From an uncultured bacterium (GTDB lineage Bacteria; Pseudomonadota; Gammaproteobacteria; Burkholderiales; Burkholderiaceae_E), in assembly GCA_903866395.1 (NCBI GenBank), contig CAIPNM010000404.1, positions 1 to 40,091 on the forward strand: a DNA stretch of 40,091 nucleotides, written 5' to 3'. The notes under the pieces were generated by a model. It was not told the origin of the DNA, made no database searches, and was given only the letters and a program-made list of their open reading frames with translations. Below, piece after piece: positions 28,153 to 35,716 of this stretch. The translations under genes were made by a program, and so were the position numbers. The stretch's first letter is position 1; every line of letters begins with the position of its first letter.

Positions 28153-28749
28153 ATGGATCAGAAACAGGTCACTATCGCAATTACCGGCGCCTCGGGCGCT
28201 GCCTACGGACTGCGCCTCCTCGAAATGCTGCGCGAAGTCGGCGGTATCCGAACCCATCTGGCAGTCTCTCCAGCCGGTTGGCTCACGATCGAGCAGGAAA
28301 CCGGCCGCGGCCGCCGGGCGGTCGAGGCACTCGCCGATGAGGTTCATGGGGTACGCGAGGTTGGCGCCTGCATCGCCTCGGGGTCATACCCGATCGAAGC
28401 CATGGTGATCGCGCCGTGCTCAATGAAAACGTTGGCAGCGATTGCTCAGGGATACGGGGACAACCTCATCACCCGCGCGGCCGATGTCATGCTGAAGGAG
28501 CGTCGCCGCCTGGTGCTCGCCGTGCGCGAAACGCCACTCAATCTCGCGCATCTGCGCAACATGGCCTCGGTCACCGAAATGGGCGGCATCATCTTTCCCC
28601 CGGTGCCCGCCTTTTACCTGCGCCCGGACAGCATCGAGGCGCTCATTGACCACAGCTGCGCCCGCATGCTCGACCTGATCGGCGTCGCTCAACCGTACGC
28701 GCCTAAGTGGACCGGTTTGCGCCCGCCATCCAATGGAGAATCTGAATGA
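28153..28749 (+). CDS. ubiX: Flavin prenyltransferase UbiX
   Basis: A 198-residue enzyme that prenylates FMN to make the cofactor of UbiD-type decarboxylases, used in ubiquinone synthesis and aromatic acid decarboxylation. It has I-A-I-T-G-A-S-G-A-A-Y-G-L-R-L-L-E at the N-terminus, A-P-C-S-M-K-T-L-A-A-I-A near 95, D-N-L-I-T-R-A-A-D-V-M-L-K-E-R-R and L-A-V-R-E-T-P-L-N. I chose the ATG at 28153, where homology begins. An upstream in-frame extension is only the low-complexity repeat region. No ubiD partner is in the window. Its stop overlaps the next start. Confidence 0.96.
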   Translation: MDQKQVTIAITGASGAAYGLRLLEMLREVGGIRTHLAVSPAGWLTIEQETGRGRRAVEALADEVHGVREVGACIASGSYPIEAMVIAPCSMKTLAAIAQGYGDNLITRAADVMLKERRRLVLAVRETPLNLAHLRNMASVTEMGGIIFPPVPAFYLRPDSIEALIDHSCARMLDLIGVAQPYAPKWTGLRPPSNGESE

Positions 28750-29171
28750 AAATGCTCGTCGCCTGTGACGGCTCGAAAACTTCGCTCCGTGCGGTGCGCC
28801 ACGCCATCAAGCTCGCGGGTGCATTGACCGGCACCACTCGCATCTCGCTGATCAGCGTGCACGATGACATCGCGCTGCGCCACGCGAGCCGCTTCGTCGG
28901 CAAGGACGCAATCGACAATTACCTGCGCGACGAATCGGAAACCGACCTCGCCGCGGCGCGCAAGGCGCTCGATAAGGCCGGCATCGACCATGACATGATC
29001 ATCCGACGCGGGCATGTCGCTGCGGAAATCGCCGATGCCGCCGCGCGCGGGCGATTCGACCTGATCGTGATGGGAGCGAAGGGTCGCAGTTCGCTCGCCG
29101 ATCTGTTGGTGGGGTCAGTTGCCACACGGGTCATCGAGCTGTCAGCGGTTCCGACCCTGCTCGTGAAGTAA
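28746..29171 (+). CDS. Universal stress protein (UspA family)
   Basis: A 141-residue cytoplasmic protein with the Usp fold. The ATP-binding motif G-x2-G-x9-G-S is visible near the C-terminus (M-G-A-K-G-R-S-S-L-A-D-L-L-V-G-S-V-A), followed by V-P-T-L-L-V. The N-terminus M-L-V-A-C-D-G-S is the usual strand-turn. The start overlaps the ubiX stop by 4 bp (ATGA) with GGAGA in front, so the two are translationally coupled. A second in-frame ATG two codons later is also possible. Target process unknown. Confidence 0.93.
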   Translation: MKMLVACDGSKTSLRAVRHAIKLAGALTGTTRISLISVHDDIALRHASRFVGKDAIDNYLRDESETDLAAARKALDKAGIDHDMIIRRGHVAAEIADAAARGRFDLIVMGAKGRSSLADLLVGSVATRVIELSAVPTLLVK

Positions 29172-29191
29172 CGCGAAAGCGGGGCAGCTCG

Positions 29192-29836
29192 TCAGGGCGA
29201 CAGCCGCTGGCGGGTCCATCGACCGTCCGGCTGCAAACGGTAGCAAATGCGGTCGTGCAGCCGCGAGCGGCGGCCCTGCCAGAACTCGAAGTAATCGGGA
29301 ACCAGCCGATAGCCGCCCCAGTGAGGCGGCCGCGGCGGGTTGAGCCCATGCCGAAGCCCCATTTCGGCCGTGCGCTTGACCAAATCGGTTCGCGAAACCA
29401 GCACCTCGCTCTGATCAGACGCCCAGGCACCAATCCGGGAGGCGAGCGGCCTCGAGGCATAGTAAGCGTCAGCCTCGACGGCATCGCCGAATTCAACCCG
29501 GCCCTCGATCCGCACCACGCGCTCCATCTCCACCCAGTGGAACTGAAGCGCGGCATGGGGGTTACCCGCAAGCTGCCGGCCCTTTCGGCTCTGGTAGTTG
29601 GTGTACCAGACCAGGCCCCGCGAATCGAACCCCTTGATGAGCACCACCCGCGTGGACGGCCGACCGTCGGCACCGACGGTGGCAAGCGTCATTGCGTTGG
29701 GCTCAGGGACCTTGGCTGCCATCGCCTCGTTCAGCCATTGCCGAAACTGATCAAGCGGCACCTCGGCCGCCATGGTCTCGTCAAATTCGCCGCGGTCGTA
29801 GTCTTTACGAAGGTCAGAAAGCGTCGGGTCGCTCAA
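29192..29836 (-). CDS. pdxH: Pyridoxamine 5'-phosphate oxidase PdxH
   Basis: A 214-residue FMN enzyme that oxidises pyridoxine or pyridoxamine 5'-phosphate to PLP. It shows [10 protein letters not shown] near the N-terminus, A-M-T-L-A-T-V near 50, [10 protein letters not shown] near 60, [11 protein letters not shown] near 74, [16 protein letters not shown] and W-G-G-Y-R-L-V-P near the end. The start is a TTG with GGGAG upstream, chosen because the N-terminal R-K-D-Y motif is conserved and the next ATG would cut it off. It is convergent with the usp gene (20-bp gap). Confidence 0.95.
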   Translation of the reverse strand: MSDPTLSDLRKDYDRGEFDETMAAEVPLDQFRQWLNEAMAAKVPEPNAMTLATVGADGRPSTRVVLIKGFDSRGLVWYTNYQSRKGRQLAGNPHAALQFHWVEMERVVRIEGRVEFGDAVEADAYYASRPLASRIGAWASDQSEVLVSRTDLVKRTAEMGLRHGLNPPRPPHWGGYRLVPDYFEFWQGRRSRLHDRICYRLQPDGRWTRQRLSP

Positions 29837-29868
29837 GGAAGTCTCCCGGTTGGGTGCGAATTGAGATG

Positions 29869-31425
29869 CTAACGCCCCCTCATCCCTCTACCCGGGGCGC
29901 GCGTGTGGCCAAAGCCCTGGCCTGCCGGCGCGTTGCCCCCAGGACGAGACGAGCCGGCGCGAGCAGGCCCTGCCGCGGCATACGGCGCGCTTGAGCGCGC
30001 GGGCGCTCCCTGATGGGGGGCTGCAGCTGCGCGAGCCGGCGCAGCAGGGCGCCCGCCGCCGTTGGCCCCCGGTCGCGCGCCGCCCTTGCCTGAAGGAAAC
30101 CCGCCACGGGAGCCTGGTTTGTCGCCACCAAACTTGGCGGGCCCGCCCTTGGGCGCCCCGCTCCGAGCCGGCCGCATCACCCGGCCCCCCCCCATCGAAA
30201 TGGGCTCGGGGCGCACGCTGAGGTCAGGTTCGAAGCCCGCCACGGTTTCGCGGGGCAGCGCCCGTCCGATCAGCTTCTCGATGCCGCGCAGGAATTCGAA
30301 TTCGTCGACACAGACCAGCGATACGGCCTGACCGGCTGCGCCGGCGCGCCCTGTGCGACCGATCCGGTGCACGTAATCTTCAGAGACGTTCGGAAGCTCG
30401 AAATTCACAACATGCGGCAATTCGTCGATGTCGATGCCTCGGGCCGCGATGTCGGTGGCCACCAGCACCTGGAGGGAGTTATCCTTGAAACCGGCGAGCG
30501 CACGGGTCCGCGCGCTCTGGCTCTTGTTGCCATGAATGGCAAGCGCACTAATGCCCACCTTTTCAAGGTATTCGGCCAGCCGATTGGCGCCGTGCTTGGT
30601 GCGCGTGAAGACCAGCACCTGAAACCAAGCCCGCTCGCGAATGAGGTGCGCAAGGAGCTCTTTCTTCGCGTCGCGATTGACGAGCAGAACCGTCTGCTCC
30701 ACCGCCTCGGCAGGTGCGTTACGACGCGCCACTTCGATACTGGCCGGCCGATCGAGAAGGCCATTGGCGAGCGACCGGATGTCGTCGGAAAATGTGGCGG
30801 AAAACAGCAGGTTTTGCCGCTTCTTCGGCAGCAGCGACAACACCCGCCGGATATCGTGAATGAAGCCCATGTCGAGCATCCGGTCGGCTTCATCAAGCAC
30901 CAGGATTTCGACGGATGACAAATCCACCGTGCGCTGCGAAACATGGTCAAGCAACCGTCCGGGGGTAGCGACGAGGATGTCAACACGGCGGCGCAGTTGG
31001 TCGATCTGCGGGTTGATGTTGACCCCGCCAAACATGGCCATTGAGCGCAGCGGCAGGTGCCGGCCGTAGTCGCGCACGCTTTCCTCGACCTGCGCGGCCA
31101 ATTCGCGCGTGGGTGTGAGGATCAGGGCCCGGATGCTGGGGCCTCGGGCGTGCCGCCCCTGGCCCGCATGGGGGCGACCTGCGTGACCGTCGGCGCGCGG
31201 AGCAGATTCGGCAGCCTGGGCAGGCGCCGATTGCATCAGGCGCTGCAGGATGGGCAGCACAAATCCGGCGGTTTTTCCGGTGCCGGTCTGGGCAGCGGCG
31301 AGTAAATCACCGCCCGCCAGTACAGCGGGAATCGCCTGGGTCTGGATGGGGGTGGGCTGGGAATAACCGAGTTCGGTGACCGCGCGAACCAGCGGTTCGG
31401 CGAGGCCGAGAGAAGAAAAGCTCAT
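29869..31425 (-). CDS. rhlE: DEAD-box RNA helicase, RhlE type
   Basis: A 518-residue ATP-dependent RNA helicase. The Q motif region starts F-S-S-L-G-L and P-T-P-I-Q. Walker A is A-Q-T-G-T-G-K-T (residues 45-52), then P-T-R-E-L-A (105-110), T-P-G-R-L-L-D (154-160), D-E-A-D (178-181), F-S-A-T-F, A-R-G-I-D and H-R-I-G-R-T-G-R. A Gly/His/Arg-rich insert lies between motif I and Ia (about residues 72-98). A long basic Gly/Pro/Ala-rich tail (from about residue 400) probably binds RNA. It sits 32 bp ahead of pdxH on the same strand. Confidence 0.92.
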   Translation of the reverse strand: MSFSSLGLAEPLVRAVTELGYSQPTPIQTQAIPAVLAGGDLLAAAQTGTGKTAGFVLPILQRLMQSAPAQAAESAPRADGHAGRPHAGQGRHARGPSIRALILTPTRELAAQVEESVRDYGRHLPLRSMAMFGGVNINPQIDQLRRRVDILVATPGRLLDHVSQRTVDLSSVEILVLDEADRMLDMGFIHDIRRVLSLLPKKRQNLLFSATFSDDIRSLANGLLDRPASIEVARRNAPAEAVEQTVLLVNRDAKKELLAHLIRERAWFQVLVFTRTKHGANRLAEYLEKVGISALAIHGNKSQSARTRALAGFKDNSLQVLVATDIAARGIDIDELPHVVNFELPNVSEDYVHRIGRTGRAGAAGQAVSLVCVDEFEFLRGIEKLIGRALPRETVAGFEPDLSVRPEPISMGGGRVMRPARSGAPKGGPAKFGGDKPGSRGGFPSGKGGARPGANGGGRPAAPARAAAAPHQGAPARSSAPYAAAGPARAGSSRPGGNAPAGQGFGHTRAPGRGMRGR

Positions 31426-31647
31426 GGAGTTCCGTCAAGGCGATGCACTGCGTCGACCTGCCGACCAGCCTGAGGGCTGCGGCACCAGTCGGGAAGACGG
31501 AGAGGATCGTCGGGGAGGGGAGGAAGGGAGGACGGCGAACGGACTGGATGATCGCCAACGCGCAGTATACCCGGCTGGCAATGGCCTGTGTTGCGTCGCA
31601 GCATCAGCGCCGATGGGCGGCCCGGTGCACGGCCAACCGCGGGCCTT

Positions 31648-32142
31648 TCAGAAAGGCGGCTTGATGACCTGTGCGCAGGTGCCGCGGATCAGGGTGATGT
31701 TGCGGCCATCCTGCGTGCTGATGGACTGAGTGAACGAGCCGCTGCTGCGGTCGATCACGAACTCTTCCTTGCTGATGGTGACGCCGAAACGCTGGAACAT
31801 GGCGGGGCGGCTCACGATGAGACGCGGGCCGAGCACGGTGAGATTGCCCGCACGCCCCTCGGAGATGGACAGCCGCCCCTGGTACCAGCCCGACTTCCGG
31901 TCGAAGTCGATCTGGGCAAGTGACATGCGCGCGGGCTCGTTGGCGTTGATGCCGAGCGCAAGCTGCCCATCGAGATCGAGCTGCAGTTCACAGATGAGAT
32001 CAATCATGCCCGTGCGCCGCTGGGCGAGGATGTCCTGCGGAATTTCAGGGGCACTGCTTTCATCGAACACCATGTTCACGAGGCCGTAGATACTGGCTGT
32101 GAGCAGCGCGCCGATTACGATACCGCCAAGCAATTTATTCAT
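31648..32142 (-). CDS. Hypothetical membrane-anchored protein (164 aa)
   Basis: I do not recognise a family. A single N-terminal transmembrane helix (L-L-G-G-I-V-I-G-A-L-L-T-A-S-I-Y-G-L-V, about residues 4-22) is followed by a soluble region rich in beta-type sequence: L-D-L-D-G-Q-L-A-L-G, D-R-K-S-G-W-Y-Q-G-R-L-S, L-T-V-L-G-P-R-L-I-V, F-T-Q-S-I-S. A conserved-looking C-x-L pattern and a final C-A-Q pair could form a disulfide. The start ATG 32142 is chosen for its helix; an upstream GTG would add seven residues. A 7-bp stem overlaps its stop codon. It is divergent from the carbonic-anhydrase-like gene. Confidence 0.6.
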   Translation of the reverse strand: MNKLLGGIVIGALLTASIYGLVNMVFDESSAPEIPQDILAQRRTGMIDLICELQLDLDGQLALGINANEPARMSLAQIDFDRKSGWYQGRLSISEGRAGNLTVLGPRLIVSRPAMFQRFGVTISKEEFVIDRSSGSFTQSISTQDGRNITLIRGTCAQVIKPPF

Positions 32143-32242
32143 AATGGCACTCAAGCCACACAATCCGGTGCCGATGATACTAGCAGCGGATCGGCCTTAG
32201 CGCTCGCCGCTTCTCGACCGAAAGCAGTAACTCTTAAGTTTG

Positions 32243-32258
32243 TCTGCCCAAGGGCAGA
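32243..32258 (+). promoter_or_regulatory. 16-bp perfect palindrome upstream of the CA-like gene
   Basis: TCTGCCC-AA-GGGCAGA is a perfect dyad 41 bp before the CA-like ATG, in the divergent gap. A second, looser dyad (TTGC...GCAA) follows at 32261-32276. It could be an operator or a 5' hairpin; no T tract follows. Confidence 0.35.
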
Positions 32259-32299
32259 TGTTGCCTTGCGTTGCAACAGGTTCCCCAGGACATCCGATC

Positions 32300-33181
32300 A
32301 TGAAAGTCATTCTTCGCCTGACGCTCATTCTGCTGGCCGTCATCCTGGTCGCCGTGTTGGGCACCGCGTCATTCGTCAAAGCGAAACAGGCGTCCGACCT
32401 TCGCGAGCAGCTCGAGCGCTCAGGCGCGCAGGCCAAGGATCTGCGCGGCCAGATCCGTTCGCTCAAGGGTGAAATCGAGACATTGGAAGAAAAGCTACGC
32501 GAGCTCGCTGCCCAGAATGCGCTGCTCGCCGCGCAGCAGCCGTCGGCCGAGCCGCCCAAGACGGCGGGCCTCGCGCAGTCCTGTCCCGCGCCGGGCCCCA
32601 ACCGCACGCTGGACCAGGCACAGTTCGGCCGGCAGCCCCTGGAAATGCGCTACAAGCCCGGCGTGCTGCGGGTTTCCAACGACGGCCAATCAGCCATCGT
32701 CACGGCCGCCGCGGGCAGCTCGCTCAAGATCGGCCCTGAGATCTTCGATCTGGTCCGCATCCATTTTTACCGGCCCGAGGGCGGCCAGGTCGATGGCAAG
32801 CCGGTTTCGCTCGTGGCCCATCTCGTTCATCGCATTGCCTCGGGGCAAACCGTGGTGGTGAGCGTGCCGATTCGGGAGTCAGCGTTTCAGCATCGCACCA
32901 TCTGGCAGATCCTGAACAATCTGCCCAACAAAGGCGCGCCCGAAGCCACCATCTCAAACATCTCGATCGATCCCGCGCAGCTGCTGCCCGAGAATCTCAG
33001 CTATCAGGTGTACGAGGGCACGTTGCCGGTGCCGCCCTGCACCGAGAAGGTTCGCTTCTATCAGCTGCGAACCCCCATCGGCATCAGCAAAGACCAGCTG
33101 GAGCGTTTTCTGATGCGGGTGAAGGCGCCCTCATTCAAGGACTCAGCGATTCGCCCGCCCGCAGCGGGCAAAGCAGCTTGA
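32300..33181 (+). CDS. Membrane-anchored alpha-carbonic-anhydrase-like protein lacking catalytic residues
   Basis: A 293-residue protein. A transmembrane anchor (about residues 4-22) leads into a coiled coil (about 30-78), then a Pro/Ala linker, then a domain (about 112-285) with the alpha-carbonic anhydrase outline. It has H-F-Y-R-P, V-D-G-K-P, A-H-L-V-H, Y-E-G-T-L-x-V-P-P-C-T-E-K-V and P-I-G-I-S-K-D-Q-L-x-x-F. Aligned with human CA II, ligands H94 and H119 are H155 and H174, but H96 is Y157, E106 is G161 and T199 is P243. Zinc hydration catalysis therefore seems lost. It is probably a periplasmic or envelope binding domain, not an enzyme. AGGA precedes the ATG. Its last 47 bp overlap the convergent next gene. 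Confidence 0.75.
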   Translation: MKVILRLTLILLAVILVAVLGTASFVKAKQASDLREQLERSGAQAKDLRGQIRSLKGEIETLEEKLRELAAQNALLAAQQPSAEPPKTAGLAQSCPAPGPNRTLDQAQFGRQPLEMRYKPGVLRVSNDGQSAIVTAAAGSSLKIGPEIFDLVRIHFYRPEGGQVDGKPVSLVAHLVHRIASGQTVVVSVPIRESAFQHRTIWQILNNLPNKGAPEATISNISIDPAQLLPENLSYQVYEGTLPVPPCTEKVRFYQLRTPIGISKDQLERFLMRVKAPSFKDSAIRPPAAGKAA

Positions 33182-33584
33182 AGCCAAGCGTAAACAGCCC
33201 GTTGGGTGGGATTTTTCGCCAGTAACCCCACTCGGAAATATCGAAGACCTTGCGGCCGGTGAGCTGCGGCCCGGCCCAGCTGGTCATGCGACCAATCCGG
33301 TGCATCTGATTGTCGCAATCGTATTCATTGGTGTAGCGGCGCGACATCACGCCATCGGGGTCGGGCACCTTCAGGTCCTGCATCTCGAGCACTCGCCGGA
33401 TGGCACCTTCTCGCTGCAAGCTCGTTCGGTCCATGTAGAGCGTGAGCGCCGGGGTGTCGCCCAGCTTTTCCCAGGGCGGCGCCACGGCCTGGGCCCTAGC
33501 CTCGCTCGCGACCATGGAAAGTGCGAGCAGCGCCCCGGTCAGCACCCGGGGGCCCATCGAACGGCTACGCAACCCTGCGACCAT
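33135..33584 (-). CDS. Surface-adhesin protein E-like secreted protein
   Basis: A 149-residue protein with a signal peptide (basic N-terminus, hydrophobic core L-T-G-A-L-L-A-L-S-M-V, A-R-A cleavage region). The mature part fits the adhesin E-like pattern: W-E-K-L-G-D-T, L-T-L-Y-M-D-R-T-S-L, then strands with V-L-E-M-Q-D-L, N-E-Y-D-C-D-N near residue 90 and a second Cys near the end (L-L-C-P), probably a disulfide pair. Members named for Haemophilus protein E bind host proteins, but in environmental bacteria the role is unknown. I chose ATG 33584, with GGGAG 8 nt ahead, over a GTG three codons earlier. It lies 14 bp after the FemAB-like stop and overlaps the carbonic-anhydrase-like gene on the other strand. 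Confidence 0.55.
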   Translation of the reverse strand: MVAGLRSRSMGPRVLTGALLALSMVASEARAQAVAPPWEKLGDTPALTLYMDRTSLQREGAIRRVLEMQDLKVPDPDGVMSRRYTNEYDCDNQMHRIGRMTSWAGPQLTGRKVFDISEWGYWRKIPPNGLFTLGFKLLCPLRAGESLSP

Positions 33585-33598
33585 TTCGGCCACTCCCG

Positions 33599-34525
33599 TC
33601 AGCAGTAGGTGCCGGCCAGCGTGCGGACTGCACCACCGGTTCCGAGTTTGAATCGCGAAATGCCCGGGAGGGAATGCGTGTTGACCCCCCCCAGGTCGAT
33701 GGCGGCAAGGCCCCGCTCACGCAGGAGGAGCGACGCCCGCCACAGCAGCAGATTGTGCGCGTTGAGATCGCGGCCGGTATCGTCAGCCCAGCCGATATGG
33801 TAGGTGGCGACGCTTCCGTGCAGCAGAAACAGCATGGCCGCGACGGTTTTGCCTTCGAAATCGGCGCGTGCGATGACGAACGCGGCAGCGGACGATGGAG
33901 CCACGTCGATCCAGTGGGTCACGAAGTCGGTGGGCAGCCCGTGAAAGTTGCGGGACTCGCGCTGCCTGCCCTCGCGCTCGAGAAGTTCACGGCATTTGGG
34001 GACATTCGAGTTGACATGAACCTGCAGCTTCTTCTCGGTTTCGGCCTTCACCAACCGGTTTCGCCATTTGCCGTCGAAGGCCGCGCGCAGTGCCTCGGGC
34101 GGCTGGGTGAGATCGAGCATGACCGTCGAGTAGCCCGTCATCACCCTTCGCAAACCCGCGACTTCGACGGGGACAAGCTCCGCAGCGGTCCGATCGGGCG
34201 AAAACAGCGTGACGCGAAGCCTTGGCGCTGGCAGCTCGGCGCGCAGCCGCCGGTAAAGCGCGCGTCGCGCCTCGGCATCAAGCGCTGGCGCCCAGACCGG
34301 GCCGCGGCTGCAGGATGAGAGTGACAGGTAGGCGGGGATCCGCCGACAGATGAACTGGGCAAGCCCCACCGGGCGGCCCTCGAACTCCACCAGCGCCCTG
34401 TGTACCCGCACACCCAGCCGAGCCAGCGCGGCGCCATAGCCCCAGCTCTGCTGGAGCGCACCGCGATGCTCGCGATGAAATGCGTCCCAGACTTTTGGTG
34501 AGTCGGGGTCCCAGATCAGATTCAT
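33599..34525 (-). CDS. FemAB/GNAT-like acyltransferase
   Basis: A 308-residue cytoplasmic protein with the double-GNAT layout of FemAB-like aminoacyl transferases. It has W-D-A-F-H-R-E-H and L-Q-Q-S-W-G-Y-G-A near the N-terminus, the K-W-R-N-R-L-V-K-A segment (about residues 153-161), and D-L-G-G-V-N with F-K-L-G-T-G-G near the C-terminus. These are seen in FemX- and exosortase-associated FemAB proteins, which transfer amino acids or acyl groups in envelope biosynthesis. The start (ATG 34525) is chosen over upstream codons because homology begins there. It has a TATTAT box 6 nt ahead and no ribosome binding site. It is divergent from the motAB cluster. Confidence 0.75.
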   Translation of the reverse strand: MNLIWDPDSPKVWDAFHREHRGALQQSWGYGAALARLGVRVHRALVEFEGRPVGLAQFICRRIPAYLSLSSCSRGPVWAPALDAEARRALYRRLRAELPAPRLRVTLFSPDRTAAELVPVEVAGLRRVMTGYSTVMLDLTQPPEALRAAFDGKWRNRLVKAETEKKLQVHVNSNVPKCRELLEREGRQRESRNFHGLPTDFVTHWIDVAPSSAAAFVIARADFEGKTVAAMLFLLHGSVATYHIGWADDTGRDLNAHNLLLWRASLLLRERGLAAIDLGGVNTHSLPGISRFKLGTGGAVRTLAGTYC

Positions 34526-34531
34526 GCCGAT

Positions 34532-34537
34532 ATAATA
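34532..34537 (-). promoter_or_regulatory. -10-like TATTAT 6 nt before the FemAB-like ATG
   Basis: TATTAT on the minus strand ends 6 nt before the FemAB-like ATG (34525). The same bases read TATAAT on the plus strand. There is no -35 and no ribosome binding site, so a leaderless start is possible. Confidence 0.35.
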
Positions 34538-34568
34538 GGGAAAGTCATGAGTCGGGGCTGCCCCGCGG

Positions 34569-34595
34569 TCAAGAACCCGAGCCCCATGCCGATTA
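34569..34595 (+). promoter_or_regulatory. Candidate sigma-28 (FliA) promoter for motAB
   Basis: TCAAGAAC, 11 nt, GCCGATTA. The -10 matches the GCCGATAA consensus in seven of eight bases and the spacing is exact. The -35 matches TAAAGTTT in four of eight, including AAG. FliA control is expected for stator genes. Transcription would begin near 34603. Confidence 0.6.
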
Positions 34596-34644
34596 CCCCA
34601 TACCACTGTTGAGTTTGGCCAGGACCGAAAAAACAGGGCGGCAC

Positions 34645-34812
34645 GTGGTTCTGGGCCACGATATCCCGAAGCCGAGGCTTACCCTCGCGGGATTGGCCCT
34701 GAGCATCGCCTACATCGGAATTCCTGTCGCCATTGTCGGCAACCTGATCGATTTCGGACTGCAGCTGGCCTTTGGCTGGTGCATCGGGGTGTGGTGCCTG
34801 TTTAAGTCTTGA
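34645..34812 (+). CDS. Small two-helix membrane protein upstream of motA
   Basis: A 55-residue frame ending 9 bp before motA. It is nearly all hydrophobic: L-T-L-A-G-L-A-L-S-I-A-Y-I-G-I-P-V-A-I-V and F-G-L-Q-L-A-F-G-W-C-I-G-V-W-C-L-F suggest two membrane helices split by N-L-I-D. The start is unsure. I used GTG 34645 with a weak AGGGCGG ahead; a TTG at 34609, a few bases after the predicted FliA start site, would add twelve residues. Codon use is like its neighbours. I do not recognise a family. Its place under the motility promoter suggests a role beside the stator. Confidence 0.5.
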   Translation: MVLGHDIPKPRLTLAGLALSIAYIGIPVAIVGNLIDFGLQLAFGWCIGVWCLFKS

Positions 34813-34821
34813 GGGCTTGCC

Positions 34822-35685
34822 ATGTTCTTCTTCATCGGTCTTGCGGTTGTGTTCGGGGCGGTACTCGGGGGCTATGTTCTTGCCGGCGGCAAGATGGCGC
34901 CCATCATCAAGGCGGCCCCGTTCGAATTCATCATCATCGCGGGTGCTGCGGTTGGCGCTGCGCTGGTGGGCAACAGCTTCGATATTTTCAAGGCCGCCAT
35001 GGGCGGCATTGGCAAGTGCATCTCCGGGCCCAAGTGGAAGCAGGAGGACTACCTCAACCTCATCGTCATGGTCGGCAAGCTACTGGCGGTCATGAAGAAG
35101 GAAGGGGTGGTGGCGCTCGAAGCCCACGTCGAAAACCCAGACTCCAGCCCGATTTTTGGTGAGTTCCCCAAGCTCGCCAAAGACCATTCCATCGTTCAGA
35201 TGATCTGCGATCCACTGCGGCTTGCCATCATCTCGCAGGGCAATCTCGATGCCGACGCGGTGGACGACATCATGAAAACTGCCATCAAACTGCACCACCA
35301 CGAGGCCATGCGGGCGCCCGCCGCGCTCACCACCATGGCGGGTTCCATGCCTGCGCTGGGCATCGTGGCGTGCGTGCTAGGTGTGGTGAAAACCATGGGC
35401 GCAATCGATCAGCCGCCCGCGGTCCTGGGTGCGCTGATCGGCGCTGCGCTGGTGGGCACCATGCTGGGGGTGTTCCTGTCCTACGGCATGTTCGAGCCGT
35501 TCGCTGGGCGCCTGGGCCAGATCGTCGACGAAGAGTCACAGGTCTACAACGTCATTCACCAGATGCTGGTCGCCAACCTCAAAGGCCATCCCCAGCCGGT
35601 TGTGATCGAGGCCGCACGTGCCTGCATCAGTCACCACAACCAGCCCTCGTTCTCCGAAGTCTTCGACAGCCTGCGAGGCGGTTGA
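34822..35685 (+). CDS. motA: Flagellar motor stator protein MotA
   Basis: A 287-residue inner-membrane protein, the proton-channel partner of MotB that drives flagellar rotation. Four hydrophobic segments are visible (about residues 1-22, 30-50, 165-190 and 200-222), with a large cytoplasmic loop between the second and third. The R-A-P-A-A-L-T-T-M-A-G-S-M-P-A-L-G-I-V-A segment opens the third helix and includes the conserved proline. A GAGGG ribosome binding site precedes the ATG. It lies 31 bp before motB, as usual. The N-terminal length and the loop match E. coli-type MotA rather than the shorter PomA type. Confidence 0.97.
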   Translation: MFFFIGLAVVFGAVLGGYVLAGGKMAPIIKAAPFEFIIIAGAAVGAALVGNSFDIFKAAMGGIGKCISGPKWKQEDYLNLIVMVGKLLAVMKKEGVVALEAHVENPDSSPIFGEFPKLAKDHSIVQMICDPLRLAIISQGNLDADAVDDIMKTAIKLHHHEAMRAPAALTTMAGSMPALGIVACVLGVVKTMGAIDQPPAVLGALIGAALVGTMLGVFLSYGMFEPFAGRLGQIVDEESQVYNVIHQMLVANLKGHPQPVVIEAARACISHHNQPSFSEVFDSLRGG

Positions 35686-35716
35686 TGACCGGTCTGGCTG
35701 ACAGCGGAGTGCTCTG

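Noticed and set aside
31426..31647. The 222-bp gap between the 164-aa gene and rhlE as a hidden RNA or small gene
   Set aside because: Short frames here have no ribosome binding site or helix, and I see no convincing RNA fold or terminator.
34013..34018. TTGACA, a perfect -35 hexamer on the plus strand
   Set aside because: It lies inside the FemAB-like coding sequence without a matching -10, and no plus-strand gene begins nearby.
34526..34533. GCCGATAT, a second sigma-28 -10-like match upstream of motA
   Set aside because: The -35 position for 11-nt spacing reads GGTCCCAG, with no match to TAAAGTTT. The site at 34569-34595 is better.
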